From NCBI RefSeq assembly GCF_000317795.1, contig NC_019791.1:558001-622000 (forward strand): a stretch of 64,000 nucleotides of DNA, read 5' to 3'. Under the pieces are notes generated by a model, which searched no databases, was not told where the DNA came from, and worked only from the letters and a program-made list of their open reading frames with translations. The DNA comes from Caldisphaera lagunensis DSM 15908 (GTDB lineage Archaea > Thermoproteota > Thermoprotei_A > Sulfolobales > Acidilobaceae). The position numbers and the translations under genes are program-made. Of the stretch, positions 8,844-17,753 are shown in pieces (positions within the stretch are counted from its first letter, which is position 1; every line of letters begins with the position of its first letter).

Positions 8844-9996
8844 CCTTAAATCTTTCAGTCCAACTCTCATAAAGCTTTAGCATTTCTTTATTAACACTAG
8901 GCCTCCTTTGTTTAATTGCCTCATTGAAATCATTAATATTTATAGGCCTAACAGTTTCACTTTTTCCATCAGATTCAAAATATTCCCTCACAGCTATCAT
9001 ATAGGCATCTTGAACAATATCTTTTATATCGCTACCTGAATATCCTTCTAACATTTCTGAGAGTTGATCAAAGTTTACACCTTCATCTATTTTAATCTTT
9101 GATGTAAGCATTGAAAGCAATTTTAATCTAGCCTCTTTGTTTGGCAAAGGTACATAAATTCTCTTTTGGAATCTTCTTATAAATGGCTCATCAAGAGCCC
9201 AAGGTTTATTTGTTGCACCTATTACATAAACATGTAATGTTATTGATTTATCTTGTAGGCCATCCATTTCTTTAAGAAATTGATTTCTTACTCTTACTTC
9301 CCCTCCTACTTCATTTGTATGGACCCCTAATAATGCATCTAATTCATCTATAAATACAATAACTGGTATACCATTTTTTGATTTATTTCTTGCATAATCA
9401 AATACCTTCTTTACATTCTTTTCTCCTTCTCCTAACCATTTACTCATTATATTAGCTGCGTCTAAATATATGAATTCCCCATTAATTTCATTTGCAACAG
9501 CAGCCGCTAGCATGGTTTTTCCAGTTCCTGGAGGACCATATAGAAGTATTCCTCTTGGCCACCCTAATGGAAATAGGTCAGGCCTTTTTATAGGATATAT
9601 AATTGCTTCTTTTATTGCTCTTTTTGCTTCATCCAAGCCTGCTATGTCATCAAATGTAATGCTAGGTTTTTCCTTTAAAACAAAGTCAGGCAAGCTATCA
9701 TTTATATCTCCTTTAATTTCTACCCTTACTTCATCAGAAACAGTTTCCCCAATAGGCTGGCTAGCTTTGTTTTCTAAATATTTAAGTCTTAAATTCAGCT
9801 CATTTATAGTCTTTTTATATATTTTTACCATGGGATGCTCAGGATAATTTCTAATGATTTCTTCAAGAGCCTCCATAGCTCTTTTATATTTATCAATGGC
9901 TGTTTCATAATCTTTATTTCTCTCAGCATCTAATGCTTCATGCATCTTTCTCCTAGCAGTTTGTTCTAGCATTGCAACTGGGTTTGTTTCTGACAT
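8836..9996 (-). CDS. cdvC: CdvC, Vps4-like AAA ATPase of the cell-division ESCRT system
   Basis: 386 residues: an N-terminal MIT domain (residues 5-78, three helices), a linker, and an AAA module with Walker A GPPGTGKT (154-161), Walker B IVFIDELDAL and arginine-bearing DEPFIRRFQKRIYVPLP, plus a Vps4-type C-terminal helix. CdvC disassembles ESCRT-III (CdvB) polymers at the division neck. It lies 56 bp downstream of cdvB on the same strand and is probably co-transcribed. The MIT domain binds a proline-rich MIM2 motif, and CdvB here carries a candidate one. Confidence 0.95.
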   Translation of the reverse strand: MSETNPVAMLEQTARRKMHEALDAERNKDYETAIDKYKRAMEALEEIIRNYPEHPMVKIYKKTINELNLRLKYLENKASQPIGETVSDEVRVEIKGDINDSLPDFVLKEKPSITFDDIAGLDEAKRAIKEAIIYPIKRPDLFPLGWPRGILLYGPPGTGKTMLAAAVANEINGEFIYLDAANIMSKWLGEGEKNVKKVFDYARNKSKNGIPVIVFIDELDALLGVHTNEVGGEVRVRNQFLKEMDGLQDKSITLHVYVIGATNKPWALDEPFIRRFQKRIYVPLPNKEARLKLLSMLTSKIKIDEGVNFDQLSEMLEGYSGSDIKDIVQDAYMIAVREYFESDGKSETVRPININDFNEAIKQRRPSVNKEMLKLYESWTERFKAI

Positions 9997-10052
9997 AATC
10001 TAACCTCTTTTTATTTATTTAAATAAAATGGTTTAAAGAGTGAGAGGCTATT

Positions 10053-10832
10053 TTACGTTGTTGATTGATTTGGAAGATCTACTTTAATTATTCCCCTTGC
10101 CTCTAATCTATATAATGTTTCTCTAATTACATCCAAAGGTATACCCAATTCTTCTGATGCTTTCCTTAAGCTTAATACTCCATTTTTATTCTTTATATAT
10201 TCAAAAACTTTTCTTTCTATTATATCAGGATCAAAGGTTTCTGGAACCCTTGGTGAAAGCTGTTCTGCTTCTTTTTGAGCCTTTGCCATAGCATTAGTTA
10301 TTAATTCACTTGCTTCTGGAACTAATTCTGATACACTTTTTCCTTGAGGCATTGAGTTTGCTATGATTCCTGTCTTTCTTATTACGTTTTCAGTTTCTTC
10401 TAATACATTGCTCAATGACGTAACGGCTTCTGGTGCGAAGCCTGTCAAATATTCATCCATAGCGCTCATTGCATATCTTAATGGCGTCAATACTTTAACT
10501 ATAGATTCTAGACTTCTTGTATCCTGTATTCTCCTTATAGTTAATTCTATCATGTTTCCATAGGCTAACACAGCTTTCAATACCCTCTTTTTTAAAACTA
10601 TTTCTGCAGCATTCATTTCCATATCTTCAGTGTTATTCAATTTCTTTGAGCTAACCATTTTTTCATAATAATTTTGTATTTCATTTATAATTGTGGTCTT
10701 TATTCTATCTAACTCCATTTTAACTAAACCTAATTGGGCAAGTATCTCATCATAATTAATGCCTTCTTGAGATAGACCGGTCTCTTTGTATTGACCTCTT
10801 GCAAAGAATTTTTTTACAACATCTCCTATCAT
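10053..10832 (-). CDS. cdvB: CdvB, ESCRT-III-like cell-division protein
   Basis: 259 residues. Residues about 20-175 form the charged Snf7/ESCRT-III helical core, then comes a proline-bearing linker (LSPRVPETFDPD, a possible MIM2 site for CdvC), and a C-terminal winged helix (IIERKVFEYIKNKNGVLSLRKASEELG...). The winged helix is known from Sulfolobus CdvB as the site that binds CdvA. A GAGGGA element precedes the ATG at 10832. It is the first gene of a cdvB-cdvC pair; the usual upstream cdvA is not present, its place being taken by an aldo/keto reductase. Confidence 0.92.
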   Translation of the reverse strand: MIGDVVKKFFARGQYKETGLSQEGINYDEILAQLGLVKMELDRIKTTIINEIQNYYEKMVSSKKLNNTEDMEMNAAEIVLKKRVLKAVLAYGNMIELTIRRIQDTRSLESIVKVLTPLRYAMSAMDEYLTGFAPEAVTSLSNVLEETENVIRKTGIIANSMPQGKSVSELVPEASELITNAMAKAQKEAEQLSPRVPETFDPDIIERKVFEYIKNKNGVLSLRKASEELGIPLDVIRETLYRLEARGIIKVDLPNQSTT

Positions 10833-10914
10833 TTTTTATCCCTCAACTCTATATTACAAATATAATTTTAGAGCACTTTAGCAGTGTTCCCTGGTAACAC
10901 CGGATTAATACTTC

Positions 10915-10944
10915 ATCTTATTGAAAATTATCTTATTGAAAATT
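10915..10944. repeat. Tandem direct repeat ATCTTATTGAAAATT x2
   Basis: Two perfect 15-bp copies (10915-10929, 10930-10944) straddle the stop codon of the aldo/keto reductase. The second copy ends within the TAA stop, so a small duplication could have moved or preserved the stop. Nothing suggests a regulatory role. Confidence 0.6.
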
Positions 10945-11932
10945 AAGCTCCACCAGCAATTTTTATGCCTATATATTGCAATATGCAAGGAACATATCTT
11001 ATAGAATTTAAATTACCATATTTATTTCCCCACATATTAACATATTTATTTGTAACACTATTGAGTAACGATAATTCTTCTTTGTCTAATTCAATTTCTG
11101 ATGAATTTGCATATTCTATTACTCTATTTTTGTTTCTAGTCCCTGGTATTGGTAATGTATTGTTATTTATTAACCATTTTAGGCTTATTTGAGACCATGT
11201 ATAACCTCTTTTCTGAGAAATGGAATTTAGTGTTGATATTAGTTCATTATCATTTTTAATTATGTTAAACTTTTTATCAGATTTTTGAGCCAAAGAATTA
11301 GGATTTAAGGCCCCTGCTAAAGCCCCCTTTGCTAAAGGACTATATGCAATTATTTCAACATTTTCTTTTTTTGCTAAGGGAAATATATCAATTTCTGGTA
11401 CCCTATAGGCTAGATTATATTCAATTTGATTTGATATTATTTCATGCTTTGATGTGCAATGAATGGCTTCATTTAATAATTTTCCAGAAAAGTTAGAAAC
11501 CCCTATGAAATCTACATATCCTTTGTCAACCATTTTTTCTAAACCTCTAATAGTTGAACATAATGGTATCCAAATTGGTGGTGGCCAATGAAGTTGCAAT
11601 AGATGTGGTTTAAATCCTAAATTTTTGATAGATCTTTTGATACCTTTTTCTATAAAATATTCAGTTGGTCTGAATCCCCCAACTTTTGTTGCGACAAAAG
11701 TTGAATCTATAGCATTAAGTTCTTTTATTGCATTTCCTAAAGACATTTCACTTTTTCCATTGCCATATACTTCTGCGGTATCGAAAAAATTAATTCCAGA
11801 ATCTAATGCCTGCTTAACTATTTCTTTGGCCTTACTTATATCTCCTTTCCAAGAAGTAGAGCCTATTTGCCAAAAACCTAAACCAACTTCACTAATTTTT
11901 ATTTTTGTTTTTCCAAAGACTTTATATTTCAT
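10943..11932 (-). CDS. Aldo/keto reductase
   Basis: 329 residues of the (beta/alpha)8 NADPH-dependent aldo/keto reductase superfamily. Visible are NFFDTAEVYGNGKSEMSLGNAI (catalytic Asp and Tyr), VATKVGGF (catalytic Lys), LLQLHWPPP (catalytic His), GVSNF, NQIEYNLAYR, and the nucleotide-binding end IPGTRNKNRVIEYANSSEI. The length is typical. Substrate is not predictable; YajO/YghZ-type aldehyde reductases are similar. It precedes cdvB on the same strand by 110 bp, but that gap holds a small GTGTT/AACAC hairpin and a separate promoter-like region, so co-transcription is uncertain. Confidence 0.87.
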   Translation of the reverse strand: MKYKVFGKTKIKISEVGLGFWQIGSTSWKGDISKAKEIVKQALDSGINFFDTAEVYGNGKSEMSLGNAIKELNAIDSTFVATKVGGFRPTEYFIEKGIKRSIKNLGFKPHLLQLHWPPPIWIPLCSTIRGLEKMVDKGYVDFIGVSNFSGKLLNEAIHCTSKHEIISNQIEYNLAYRVPEIDIFPLAKKENVEIIAYSPLAKGALAGALNPNSLAQKSDKKFNIIKNDNELISTLNSISQKRGYTWSQISLKWLINNNTLPIPGTRNKNRVIEYANSSEIELDKEELSLLNSVTNKYVNMWGNKYGNLNSIRYVPCILQYIGIKIAGGA

Positions 11933-12038
11933 TTCTCTCTCCTACTTTTAAAACAAAAAATTTTTATAAAAAACTTTGTATTGGTTAGCTAAATTAAAAT
12001 TTAAATTTTTATTTATATTAAAATTATTGGGAGAAATA

Positions 12039-12932
12039 ATGGAAGACATATTAATAAAAAAGATAAAAGATGCAAAAGATTTGGAAAATGTTATGGAAAT
12101 TGAAAAATCTGCTTGGGGAATGCCTGATTATACAGAAGCAACACCTGTACATATTTTAAAGGCTCTTGCAGAAAATGGTGGCATTATTTTAGGAGCATTC
12201 TATAATGGAAATATGATAGGTTTTAATATGGGTTGGGCAGTTGGATGTAATGAAAATAGATATTTCTATAGCCATATGACCGGCGTTTTAAATGAATATA
12301 AATATAAAAATGTTGGATATAAACTAAAAATAAAACAAAGAGAAGAAGTATTGAAACTAGGTATAGACCTTATTAAATGGACTTTTGACCCATTGCAATC
12401 ATTAAACTTGAATTTCAATTTAGAAAAATTGGGGGCTATAGGAAGGATTTATAAAGAAAATTATTACGGCAATATAAGGGATTCAATAAATAAAGGATTG
12501 GAAACAGACAGATTTGAGGCTGAATGGTATATCTCAAGTAAATATGTTTCTAATAAATTAGAAGGCAAAATTAAAACCCCATCATTTGAAGAGTTAATGG
12601 GGAAAGGAGCTTATCTAGCCATAGATAGTAAAACAAGTAAAGAGAAAGGGAAAAAAGGAGAAATCTTTGATATTGAAATACCAATAAAGAAGGAATTTAA
12701 ATTAAATAATAAAATAGTCTTAATTTCTATACCAAAAGAAATATCATTTATAAAGGAAATAAACAAAGATATTGCACAAATGTGGAGATTATATACAAGA
12801 GAGGCATACAAGTTTTATTTAAGCAACGGTTATATTGCAATAGGTTATACTAAAAGCAAAAACAATGGGTATGTTGTATTAATTAAGACTAGTCTAAACG
12901 ATTTATTGGAGGGAGATAAGTTATGGAGTTAA
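12039..12932 (+). CDS. GNAT-superfamily acyltransferase (COG3375-like), partner of NSAR
   Basis: About 297 residues from the ATG at 12039, which follows GGGAGA; the open frame continues 21 codons upstream without a better site. The N-terminal half has the GNAT pattern (IKDAKDLENVMEIEKSAWG, IILGAFYNGNMIGFNMGWAV, YFYSHMTGVLNEYKYKNVGYKLKIKQREEVLKLG for acyl-CoA binding, and WTFDPLQSLNLNFNLEKLGA). In Geobacillus and Thermus relatives, an acyltransferase of this kind is encoded next to N-succinylamino acid racemase and acts as an amino-acid N-succinyltransferase. The same arrangement here, with a 10-bp overlap with the racemase, supports the role. Confidence 0.7.
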   Translation: MEDILIKKIKDAKDLENVMEIEKSAWGMPDYTEATPVHILKALAENGGIILGAFYNGNMIGFNMGWAVGCNENRYFYSHMTGVLNEYKYKNVGYKLKIKQREEVLKLGIDLIKWTFDPLQSLNLNFNLEKLGAIGRIYKENYYGNIRDSINKGLETDRFEAEWYISSKYVSNKLEGKIKTPSFEELMGKGAYLAIDSKTSKEKGKKGEIFDIEIPIKKEFKLNNKIVLISIPKEISFIKEINKDIAQMWRLYTREAYKFYLSNGYIAIGYTKSKNNGYVVLIKTSLNDLLEGDKLWS

Positions 12933-14056
12933 AGAAAATAGAAATTTTTGAATTGTGGGTTAAGTTAAAAGAAGACTTTGAAACAAGTTTTGGGAAAACA
13001 ATCGAAAGACCAGCATTATTAATTAGATTAGAAGAAAAAGGAGGAGAGGTTGGATGGGCCGAATCAGTAGCTGGAGAAGGACCTTGGTATAGTTATGAAA
13101 CATGGGAAACTGCTTGGCATATATTAAATGATTTTATAATACCAAAAGTTATTGAAGAGAAAGAAATTGATGTAGATAAATTTAATGAAAAGGTTTCAAA
13201 CATTAGAGGTCATAATATGGCAAAGGCAGGTTTTGAAATGGCTTTATGGGATTTAAAAGCTAAGGTGGAAGGAAAGCCTTTATGGAGATTATTAGGTGGA
13301 GTAAATAGAAATATTTCTAGCGGAGTTAGCATAGGAATACAAAAAACAACGGACGATTTAGTTAAAAAAGTATCATCATTTTTAGAAAAGGGTTATAAAA
13401 GAATTAAGATAAAGATAAAGCCTGGTTATGACCTAGAGCCTGTTATTAGATTAAGAAAAGAATTTGGTGAAGATTTACCTTTGCAGGTAGATGCAAACTC
13501 AGCTTATAAGTTAAATGATATTGAGATATTCAGAAAATTAGATAATTACAATTTGCTCATGATCGAACAGCCTTTGCATTGGAAAGATTTAGTTGATCAT
13601 GCAGAATTAGCAAGACACATAAAAACACCTATATGCTTGGATGAAAGCATAGAAGATGTAAATGATGCAAGAAAGGCTTATCAACTAAATTCAGCAATGA
13701 TTATAAACATAAAGCCAGGAAGGGTTGGAGGGTTTAATGAGGTATTAAAAATTCACGATTTCTGGTATAAAATAGCAAATAGAAATGTTTGGATAGGAGG
13801 TATGCTTGAAACAGGTATTGGAAGAGGCCATCTAGTTTCTGCAGCAACCTTGCCAGGAGTAAGGTATCCTAATGATATAAGTGCATCAGAAAAATACTAT
13901 GAAAAAGACATTGTAGAACCTCCTTGGAAGCTTAATAAAGATGGTACAATTACTGCACCAGAAAAACCAGGAATTGGAGTAGAAGTATTAGAAGATTATA
14001 TAATTAAAAATTCAAAAAGGAGCAAAAGTTATAGTTTAAGTAATCCTAGCAAATAA
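12923..14056 (+). CDS. Enolase-superfamily N-succinylamino acid racemase / o-succinylbenzoate synthase-like
   Basis: 377 residues of the muconate-lactonising (MLE) subgroup. The catalytic set is visible: KIKIKPG (the KxK base), QVDAN (metal Asp), MIEQPL (metal Glu), CLDESI (metal Asp) and INIKPGRVGG (second Lys base), then the MLETGIGRGH segment typical of OSBS/NSAR. Without menaquinone genes nearby and with an overlapping GNAT acyltransferase, racemisation of N-succinyl amino acids is the likelier role. It overlaps the upstream gene by 10 bp and the convergent permease gene by 28 bp. Confidence 0.8.
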   Translation: MELKKIEIFELWVKLKEDFETSFGKTIERPALLIRLEEKGGEVGWAESVAGEGPWYSYETWETAWHILNDFIIPKVIEEKEIDVDKFNEKVSNIRGHNMAKAGFEMALWDLKAKVEGKPLWRLLGGVNRNISSGVSIGIQKTTDDLVKKVSSFLEKGYKRIKIKIKPGYDLEPVIRLRKEFGEDLPLQVDANSAYKLNDIEIFRKLDNYNLLMIEQPLHWKDLVDHAELARHIKTPICLDESIEDVNDARKAYQLNSAMIINIKPGRVGGFNEVLKIHDFWYKIANRNVWIGGMLETGIGRGHLVSAATLPGVRYPNDISASEKYYEKDIVEPPWKLNKDGTITAPEKPGIGVEVLEDYIIKNSKRSKSYSLSNPSK

Positions 14057-15723
14057 AATGTTACTAAAAACTTTATTAAGATTATTAGTATTCCAGCTAA
14101 TAAGAAGTCTCTATTTTTATATCCTGCTGTGCCATAAGCTATAAGATTAGCTTGATGTGCGAATGGGGTCAAAAAAGGAGAGGAAGCCCCCATAGCTAAA
14201 ACTGTAACGCCTAATAATGGATTTGGGAATGATAACGCTATTGGTGCAAGTATTATAGCGGCTGTAACATAACCAACAGTATTGCTAAGCAGTATTGCTA
14301 ATAAAAACAAAATTAGGAGTGAGCTATGGATCAATCCTCCAACCATGGATGAAATCCCACTATTTATGATGACTTCTCCTAAAGATAAATAAGAACCTAT
14401 AAAGACTATTAAAGGCCATTCAACATATTCATACATTTTTCTTAATGTTGAAAAACCGCTAAATGTAGAAATTAATGCACCTATTAAAAATGATAAGCCT
14501 AAATTAAAATTGAAGAAACTAAGTATTATTGCTATACTTAAACCAGAGATTGAAAATAAGGCTTTTCTTTTATCAAAAGCCTTTAATCCTTGACTATTAA
14601 TAGGTAATAGGTCATAGTATTTTGCAAGTTTTGCCACATTAGGTTCTTCTCCTTGTATTAATAATATATCTCCAGGTCTCAATATGTAATCGTTAATTCT
14701 TGTTATGAAATTAGCAGATGCAATCCCTATTACATAAGAGTTATAAGTATCTAAATCTAATTCCTTTACTTTTCTCCCCTTTAGTTTTGATGAACTAGTT
14801 ACTAATAACTCAAAGAACATTTCTTTTTCTTCCTTTTCTTTTTCAGAAATTTTTAATCCTCTAGATGAAAGTATCAAAGGAAGTTGTGCAGGAGTTATTT
14901 TTAATAATAAAATATCTCCTTCTTTTAGCTTTCTTACCGTTCCAATAAATCTCCATGGAGAAATAATTCTAATAACTTTTGCGTTGAGAGATTTTTCCAC
15001 ATCCTTTGGAGTCTTTCCTATAAAATTGCTATCACCTGTTATTTGTGCCTCTATAATATAACTTTGCACTGTTATTTCTTTTAATGATGAAACCTCTTTA
15101 ATTTTCCTTCCTAAAAAAGGCGTTATAACAAATACCAATATAATTATGCTTATAAATGATGCAATTAAATTTATTTTTGCAAACTCAAATAAATTTAGAT
15201 TATATCCAAATTTATTGTACCATGCATTTGTTAATATAACATTTGTTGAGGTCCCAATTAGAGTGGTAGGACCTCCTAAGATTGCAGCATAAGCTAAAGG
15301 TAATAAATATCTTGATATAGGTCTCTTAAGCCTTAATGAAACAGAATAAATAAGAGGTATAAATGCTAAGATCAATGCAACATCACTTACAAATCCGGAG
15401 GCGATAACAGTTAAAGATAAAAGTAATAACAATAAAACTTTTTCATATTTAATCTTAGATGTTATATAATTTCCCATAACTTCTAATATTCCAGAATCAG
15501 CCAACGTACCTGCTATGATCATTAATGAAATAAGCATAATAACGGTTATCGAGCTGAAATTTTGTAAGGCTTCTTGAGGGGTTAAATAGCCAGCAATAAT
15601 TAAAACTATCATTGTTGCAATTCCTATAATATCATGTCTTAGCCTTCTTGATAGTAAGAATGATAATGAAATTATTATTATTGCAATCAAACCATATTCA
15701 TGTAAACTTGGCATACTTTGCAC
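14029..15723 (-). CDS. SLC13/DASS-like permease with cytoplasmic RCK_C (TrkA-C) domains
   Basis: 564 residues: two hydrophobic halves (about 1-210 and 390-564) of the ion-transporter superfamily (ADSGILEVMGNYIT, GGPTTLIGTSTNVI in the first half; the related SGISSMVGGL and ATAAIILAP in the second) separated by a soluble part with two RCK_C-like modules (KVIRIISPWRFIGTVRKLKEGDILLLK and VIGIASANFITRINDYILRPGDILLIQ). Such proteins are divalent-anion or sulfate/Na+ symporters. The SNT-containing loop GTSTNV is the substrate/Na+ region of the family. Start is GTG at 15723 or ATG at 15714. Substrate unknown. Confidence 0.8.
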   Translation of the reverse strand: MQSMPSLHEYGLIAIIIISLSFLLSRRLRHDIIGIATMIVLIIAGYLTPQEALQNFSSITVIMLISLMIIAGTLADSGILEVMGNYITSKIKYEKVLLLLLLSLTVIASGFVSDVALILAFIPLIYSVSLRLKRPISRYLLPLAYAAILGGPTTLIGTSTNVILTNAWYNKFGYNLNLFEFAKINLIASFISIIILVFVITPFLGRKIKEVSSLKEITVQSYIIEAQITGDSNFIGKTPKDVEKSLNAKVIRIISPWRFIGTVRKLKEGDILLLKITPAQLPLILSSRGLKISEKEKEEKEMFFELLVTSSSKLKGRKVKELDLDTYNSYVIGIASANFITRINDYILRPGDILLIQGEEPNVAKLAKYYDLLPINSQGLKAFDKRKALFSISGLSIAIILSFFNFNLGLSFLIGALISTFSGFSTLRKMYEYVEWPLIVFIGSYLSLGEVIINSGISSMVGGLIHSSLLILFLLAILLSNTVGYVTAAIILAPIALSFPNPLLGVTVLAMGASSPFLTPFAHQANLIAYGTAGYKNRDFLLAGILIILIKFLVTFYLLGLLKL

Positions 15724-15854
15724 ATGTAAATTAAATAGAAGACTAGATATTAAAATTTAAATTAAGTATATCAATAAAATATTCATGAAAAAATCTTAAA
15801 ATTTTCCCACCATAATTTATGGGCTTTCATTTGTTGTAATGAATATATTTTTGC

Positions 15855-16361
15855 TTATTTAAAATTTTCTTTAGGTTCAGAAGAGTTAATCGAGTTAATT
15901 TTTGCTTCGTTGATTATTCTTCTTATGTTTTTCCAATGTCCTCCTTCCCAATATACTTGACCACATTTCTTGCAGAGATAAAAGGTATTGTAAGTCTTTA
16001 ATGCTCCTGGAGGAACTCTATTTCTTATTAAATTCTTATCAGTTACTTTAATTAATTTTTCATTACATTGGGGGCATCTGCTTTTTGCAGGGTCTAATTC
16101 TAATTCTATTATTTTTTTAGAATATAATTCAGATAATATTTTAACAATGTCTGTAGATTCAATTAAATACGAATCTATGTTAAGTTTTTTAGCTTTATGA
16201 TATAATCCTCTATCTCTTGTAATTATCATTCTCTTTGTTTTCAAAGCAATATTTATTATTTGTCCATCGCTATAATCCCTTGAATATATAATATCATATC
16301 CTAATATTCTTAGCCATCTTGTTAATGTACCAAGCATGGCATCAGCTATGTATTTTGACAT
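15855..16361 (-). CDS. Mut7-C (PIN-like RNase plus zinc ribbon) protein
   Basis: About 168 residues from the ATG at 16361, chosen because GGAGATAAAG lies directly upstream; an 18-codon extension is open but lacks a site. The N-terminal part is a PIN-like fold (YIADAMLGTLTRWLRILGYDIIYSRDYSDGQII, then MIITRDRGLYHKA) with aspartates for metal binding. The C-terminal part is a zinc ribbon with CPQC and CKKC followed by QVYWEGGHW. This is the Mut7-C/DUF82 family, found alone in many archaea and likely an RNase. It is 65 bp downstream of the CBS gene on the same strand. Confidence 0.82.
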   Translation of the reverse strand: MSKYIADAMLGTLTRWLRILGYDIIYSRDYSDGQIINIALKTKRMIITRDRGLYHKAKKLNIDSYLIESTDIVKILSELYSKKIIELELDPAKSRCPQCNEKLIKVTDKNLIRNRVPPGALKTYNTFYLCKKCGQVYWEGGHWKNIRRIINEAKINSINSSEPKENFK

Positions 16362-16426
16362 CTTTATCTCCTTAGATAAAATACTTTTATCAGAGCCCTT
16401 ATATTTAAATAACAATGCTCATAGGA

Positions 16427-16885
16427 TTATTTTCCTATCTTTTCTGCCTTTAATTGATAAACTAAGTCAATATAATATGGAGCTAATTTTAATATATCTC
16501 TCTTAGAAAGCATTCCAATTGGCTTTAAAGTTCTTGAATCCAAGATAGGTAAATGGCCAACACCTTTGCTTCCCATTAGACTTGCAGCTTCTTCTAATGG
16601 TACGTCTTCAAATGCGTAGTATGGGTTTTTAGTCATAATTTGGCTTGCATTAATATTTAATGGAGATAAGCCTTTGGCAACCACCTCTCTTACAATATCT
16701 GTTTTTGTAATTATTCCTAGTAAGTTTCCTTCTTCATTTACTACTAATACGGATCCAACATCCCTATCAATCATGAGTCTTGCTATTTCACTAACACTTT
16801 TGGTAGGCAATATATTTACAGTTGGGGTTCTCATTACATCTCTTACTAAATATTTCGGCACTGAAGCACTCAATGTATCCACCAC
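16427..16885 (-). CDS. Two-CBS-domain protein
   Basis: 152 residues consisting almost only of a CBS pair: CBS1 about 12-70 (VRDVMRTPTVNILPTKSVSEIARLMIDRDVGSVLVV) and CBS2 about 75-135 (ASQIMTKNPYYAFEDVPLEEAASLMGSKGVGHLPILD). Each ends in an ITKTDIV/LSKRDIL-type motif. Stand-alone CBS pairs usually bind adenine nucleotides and regulate partners. The partner is unknown; the gene sits upstream of the Mut7-C gene in the same direction. Confidence 0.9.
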   Translation of the reverse strand: MVDTLSASVPKYLVRDVMRTPTVNILPTKSVSEIARLMIDRDVGSVLVVNEEGNLLGIITKTDIVREVVAKGLSPLNINASQIMTKNPYYAFEDVPLEEAASLMGSKGVGHLPILDSRTLKPIGMLSKRDILKLAPYYIDLVYQLKAEKIGK

Positions 16886-16934
16886 TGTAACTAAATAAAA
16901 AAGAGAGTTTAAAGTATCTTTGTTTTATAAGATT

Positions 16935-17582
16935 TTAATATAAATCTTTTAAAGAGAAATTAATATAAATTTTCTTTAATAGCGAAATATGTCTAGTTGA
17001 TCTTGGAGGTAACAGCATTTGCTTTAATGCTACATATATTACATCATTTTTATCTAATTTTGGTGGATCAATTATAATTCCATTCCTTTTATTTTGTTTA
17101 AGGGGTGATTTAGAAAAGTAAATTCCTTTTATTAGTTCTTTATATTCATTTTCAAATTTGTTAATTTGCATATATGCATCTATTTTATTATCATCGCATA
17201 GTTTTATTTTTGTGCTTTTATGATTATGCTCAATATTATCAAAACAGAATATGGACTTTAAATCTGTTATTATTTCACTTTGGTTGTCAAAATAATATAT
17301 TCTAATCCATTTATCAACATACATTTCATTATAATTAAGATAATCTATCAAGATCGCAGGGATATATTTTACATTTAGAGATTTTAAAGCCCTTGTTCTA
17401 TGAGCTCCATCTATTATTGTACCAGTATTTATATCAGCAATTATCGGCTTTCTTATAATTTTCTCCATTATAATTTTCTGCTTTAGTTCCTCTATGTGCT
17501 CATCGAGAGCATACTCATGTTGTTTAAGATCAGATATATTAACAAGTCCTATGTTAACGGAGCTTAAATTCTTAGTCTCCAC
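16935..17582 (-). CDS. ParB/Srx-superfamily protein, SerK-like
   Basis: 215 residues. The N-terminal 100 residues have the ParB/sulfiredoxin fold: VNISDLKQHEYALDEHIEELKQKI, PIIADINTGTIIDGAHRTRAL, KYIPAILIDY. The DGAHR sequence corresponds to the DGHHR-type nucleotide motif of archaeal free serine kinase (SerK) and SbnI, with one His replaced by Ala. The C-terminal half also resembles SerK length. If active, it would phosphorylate serine with a nucleotide donor; the His-to-Ala change makes this uncertain. It could instead be a ParB-like DNA-binding or regulatory protein. It has no chromosome-segregation partner nearby. Confidence 0.55.
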   Translation of the reverse strand: METKNLSSVNIGLVNISDLKQHEYALDEHIEELKQKIIMEKIIRKPIIADINTGTIIDGAHRTRALKSLNVKYIPAILIDYLNYNEMYVDKWIRIYYFDNQSEIITDLKSIFCFDNIEHNHKSTKIKLCDDNKIDAYMQINKFENEYKELIKGIYFSKSPLKQNKRNGIIIDPPKLDKNDVIYVALKQMLLPPRSTRHISLLKKIYINFSLKDLY

Positions 17583-17753
17583 AAAGGCGCATCACCATTC
17601 ACCTTTTCAGAAACATTAATATTACTAAGGATTAAAAACTTTATATTATATCAGTAATAATCATAAGAAATATAAATTAAGCTTAATTTAAAAACAAAAT
17701 CATAAAAAAGTTATAATAAAAATAGGCTGTTAATAAAATTAAAAATAAGATTA

